DNA from: an uncultured bacterium
GTDB taxonomy: Bacteria; Gemmatimonadota; Gemmatimonadetes; Longimicrobiales; RSA9
Length of the DNA: 13,116 nt
Assembly: GCA_937889645.1 (NCBI GenBank)
Contig: CALBZE010000063.1
Coordinates: forward strand, 1-13,116
Reading direction: 5' to 3'
The position numbers were made by a program, and so were the translations under genes. Shown piece by piece: positions 13,027 to 13,116 of this stretch; the first letter of the stretch is position 1, and each line of letters starts with the position of its first letter. The notes beneath the pieces were generated by a model. The model had not been told where the DNA came from. It did no database searches and saw nothing but the letters and a program-made list of their open reading frames with translations.

Positions 13027-13116
13027 GCGCCCGCCAGGCGAAGCGTCCGCGCCCACGCCCCCCCCGCCCCCACCCCACAGCCGCCGCCCGCCGCGCAGCA
13101 GCCCCCGCCACGCGGG
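13027..13116. other. C-rich low-complexity right edge
   Basis: The last 90 bases are very rich in C with runs of CCCCC and GCC/CGC steps. No gene, ribosome site or repeat unit can be supported; the next gene would begin beyond the window. Confidence 0.5.

Noticed and set aside
12723..13111. Short minus-strand frames at the right edge with repeated Cys-Ala-Ile peptides
   Set aside because: The repeated peptides only reflect the DNA motif array; there is no ribosome site, and two overlapping frames show the same effect.

Overview
This is a high-GC bacterial window with dense gene packing, ATGA stop/start overlaps and purine-rich ribosome sites. The gene mix (ba3-type oxygen reductase, very large PilX-like pilin, G-rich intergenic repeats) suggests Gemmatimonadota or a similar environmental lineage. 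This is an inference from gene content only; there is no rRNA or marker gene here to confirm it. Nearly all genes lie on the minus strand, so their order of expression runs from high to low coordinates; a single response regulator lies on the plus strand.

Layout from the left. (1) 1-1315: an M20-family zinc dipeptidase, cut by the left window edge just before its C-terminus. (2) 1316-1604: a gene-free spacer rich in strong GC hairpins. (3) 1605-5494: a respiratory cluster read leftward: ctaG (copper-insertion factor), a 68-residue two-helix membrane protein of unknown role, a one-helix subunit IIa, CuA subunit II and haem-copper subunit I. All six histidine ligands and the active-site tyrosine of subunit I, and the CuA ligands of subunit II, have the same spacing as in the Thermus ba3 oxidase, so this is a B-family enzyme. 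(4) 5621-9663: four co-directional minor pilin genes in the order FimT/GspH-like, PilV-like, PilW-like (with a C-terminal fibronectin III domain) and a 582-residue PilX-like protein, joined by 4-base overlaps or a 10-base gap. They probably build the priming complex or tip of a type IV pilus or type II-like pseudopilus. (5) 9664-9930: a divergent promoter region. (6) 9931-10860: a LytTR (AlgR/LytR) response regulator on the plus strand with an unusually long, repeat-containing linker. In Pseudomonas, AlgR controls the fimU-pilVWX operon, so the head-to-head arrangement suggests equivalent control here. (7) 10896-12115: a two-gene operon, tenA (thiaminase II) followed by a GNAT acetyltransferase, preceded by a TPP riboswitch (12271-12354) and a sigma70-like promoter placed to start the transcript at the aptamer. 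(8) 12370-13116: gene-free DNA holding three copies of a 21-base G-rich repeat, a degenerate G-rich tract, and an array of alternating inverted motifs with a perfect 17-base-pair hairpin.

The most noteworthy points are the GNAT enzyme placed under TPP control, the duplicated perfect palindrome that would bury the ctaG ribosome site, the LytTR/minor-pilin pairing with unusual pilin architectures, and the alternating inverted-motif array at the right end. I found no CRISPR array, transposase, tRNA or rRNA.
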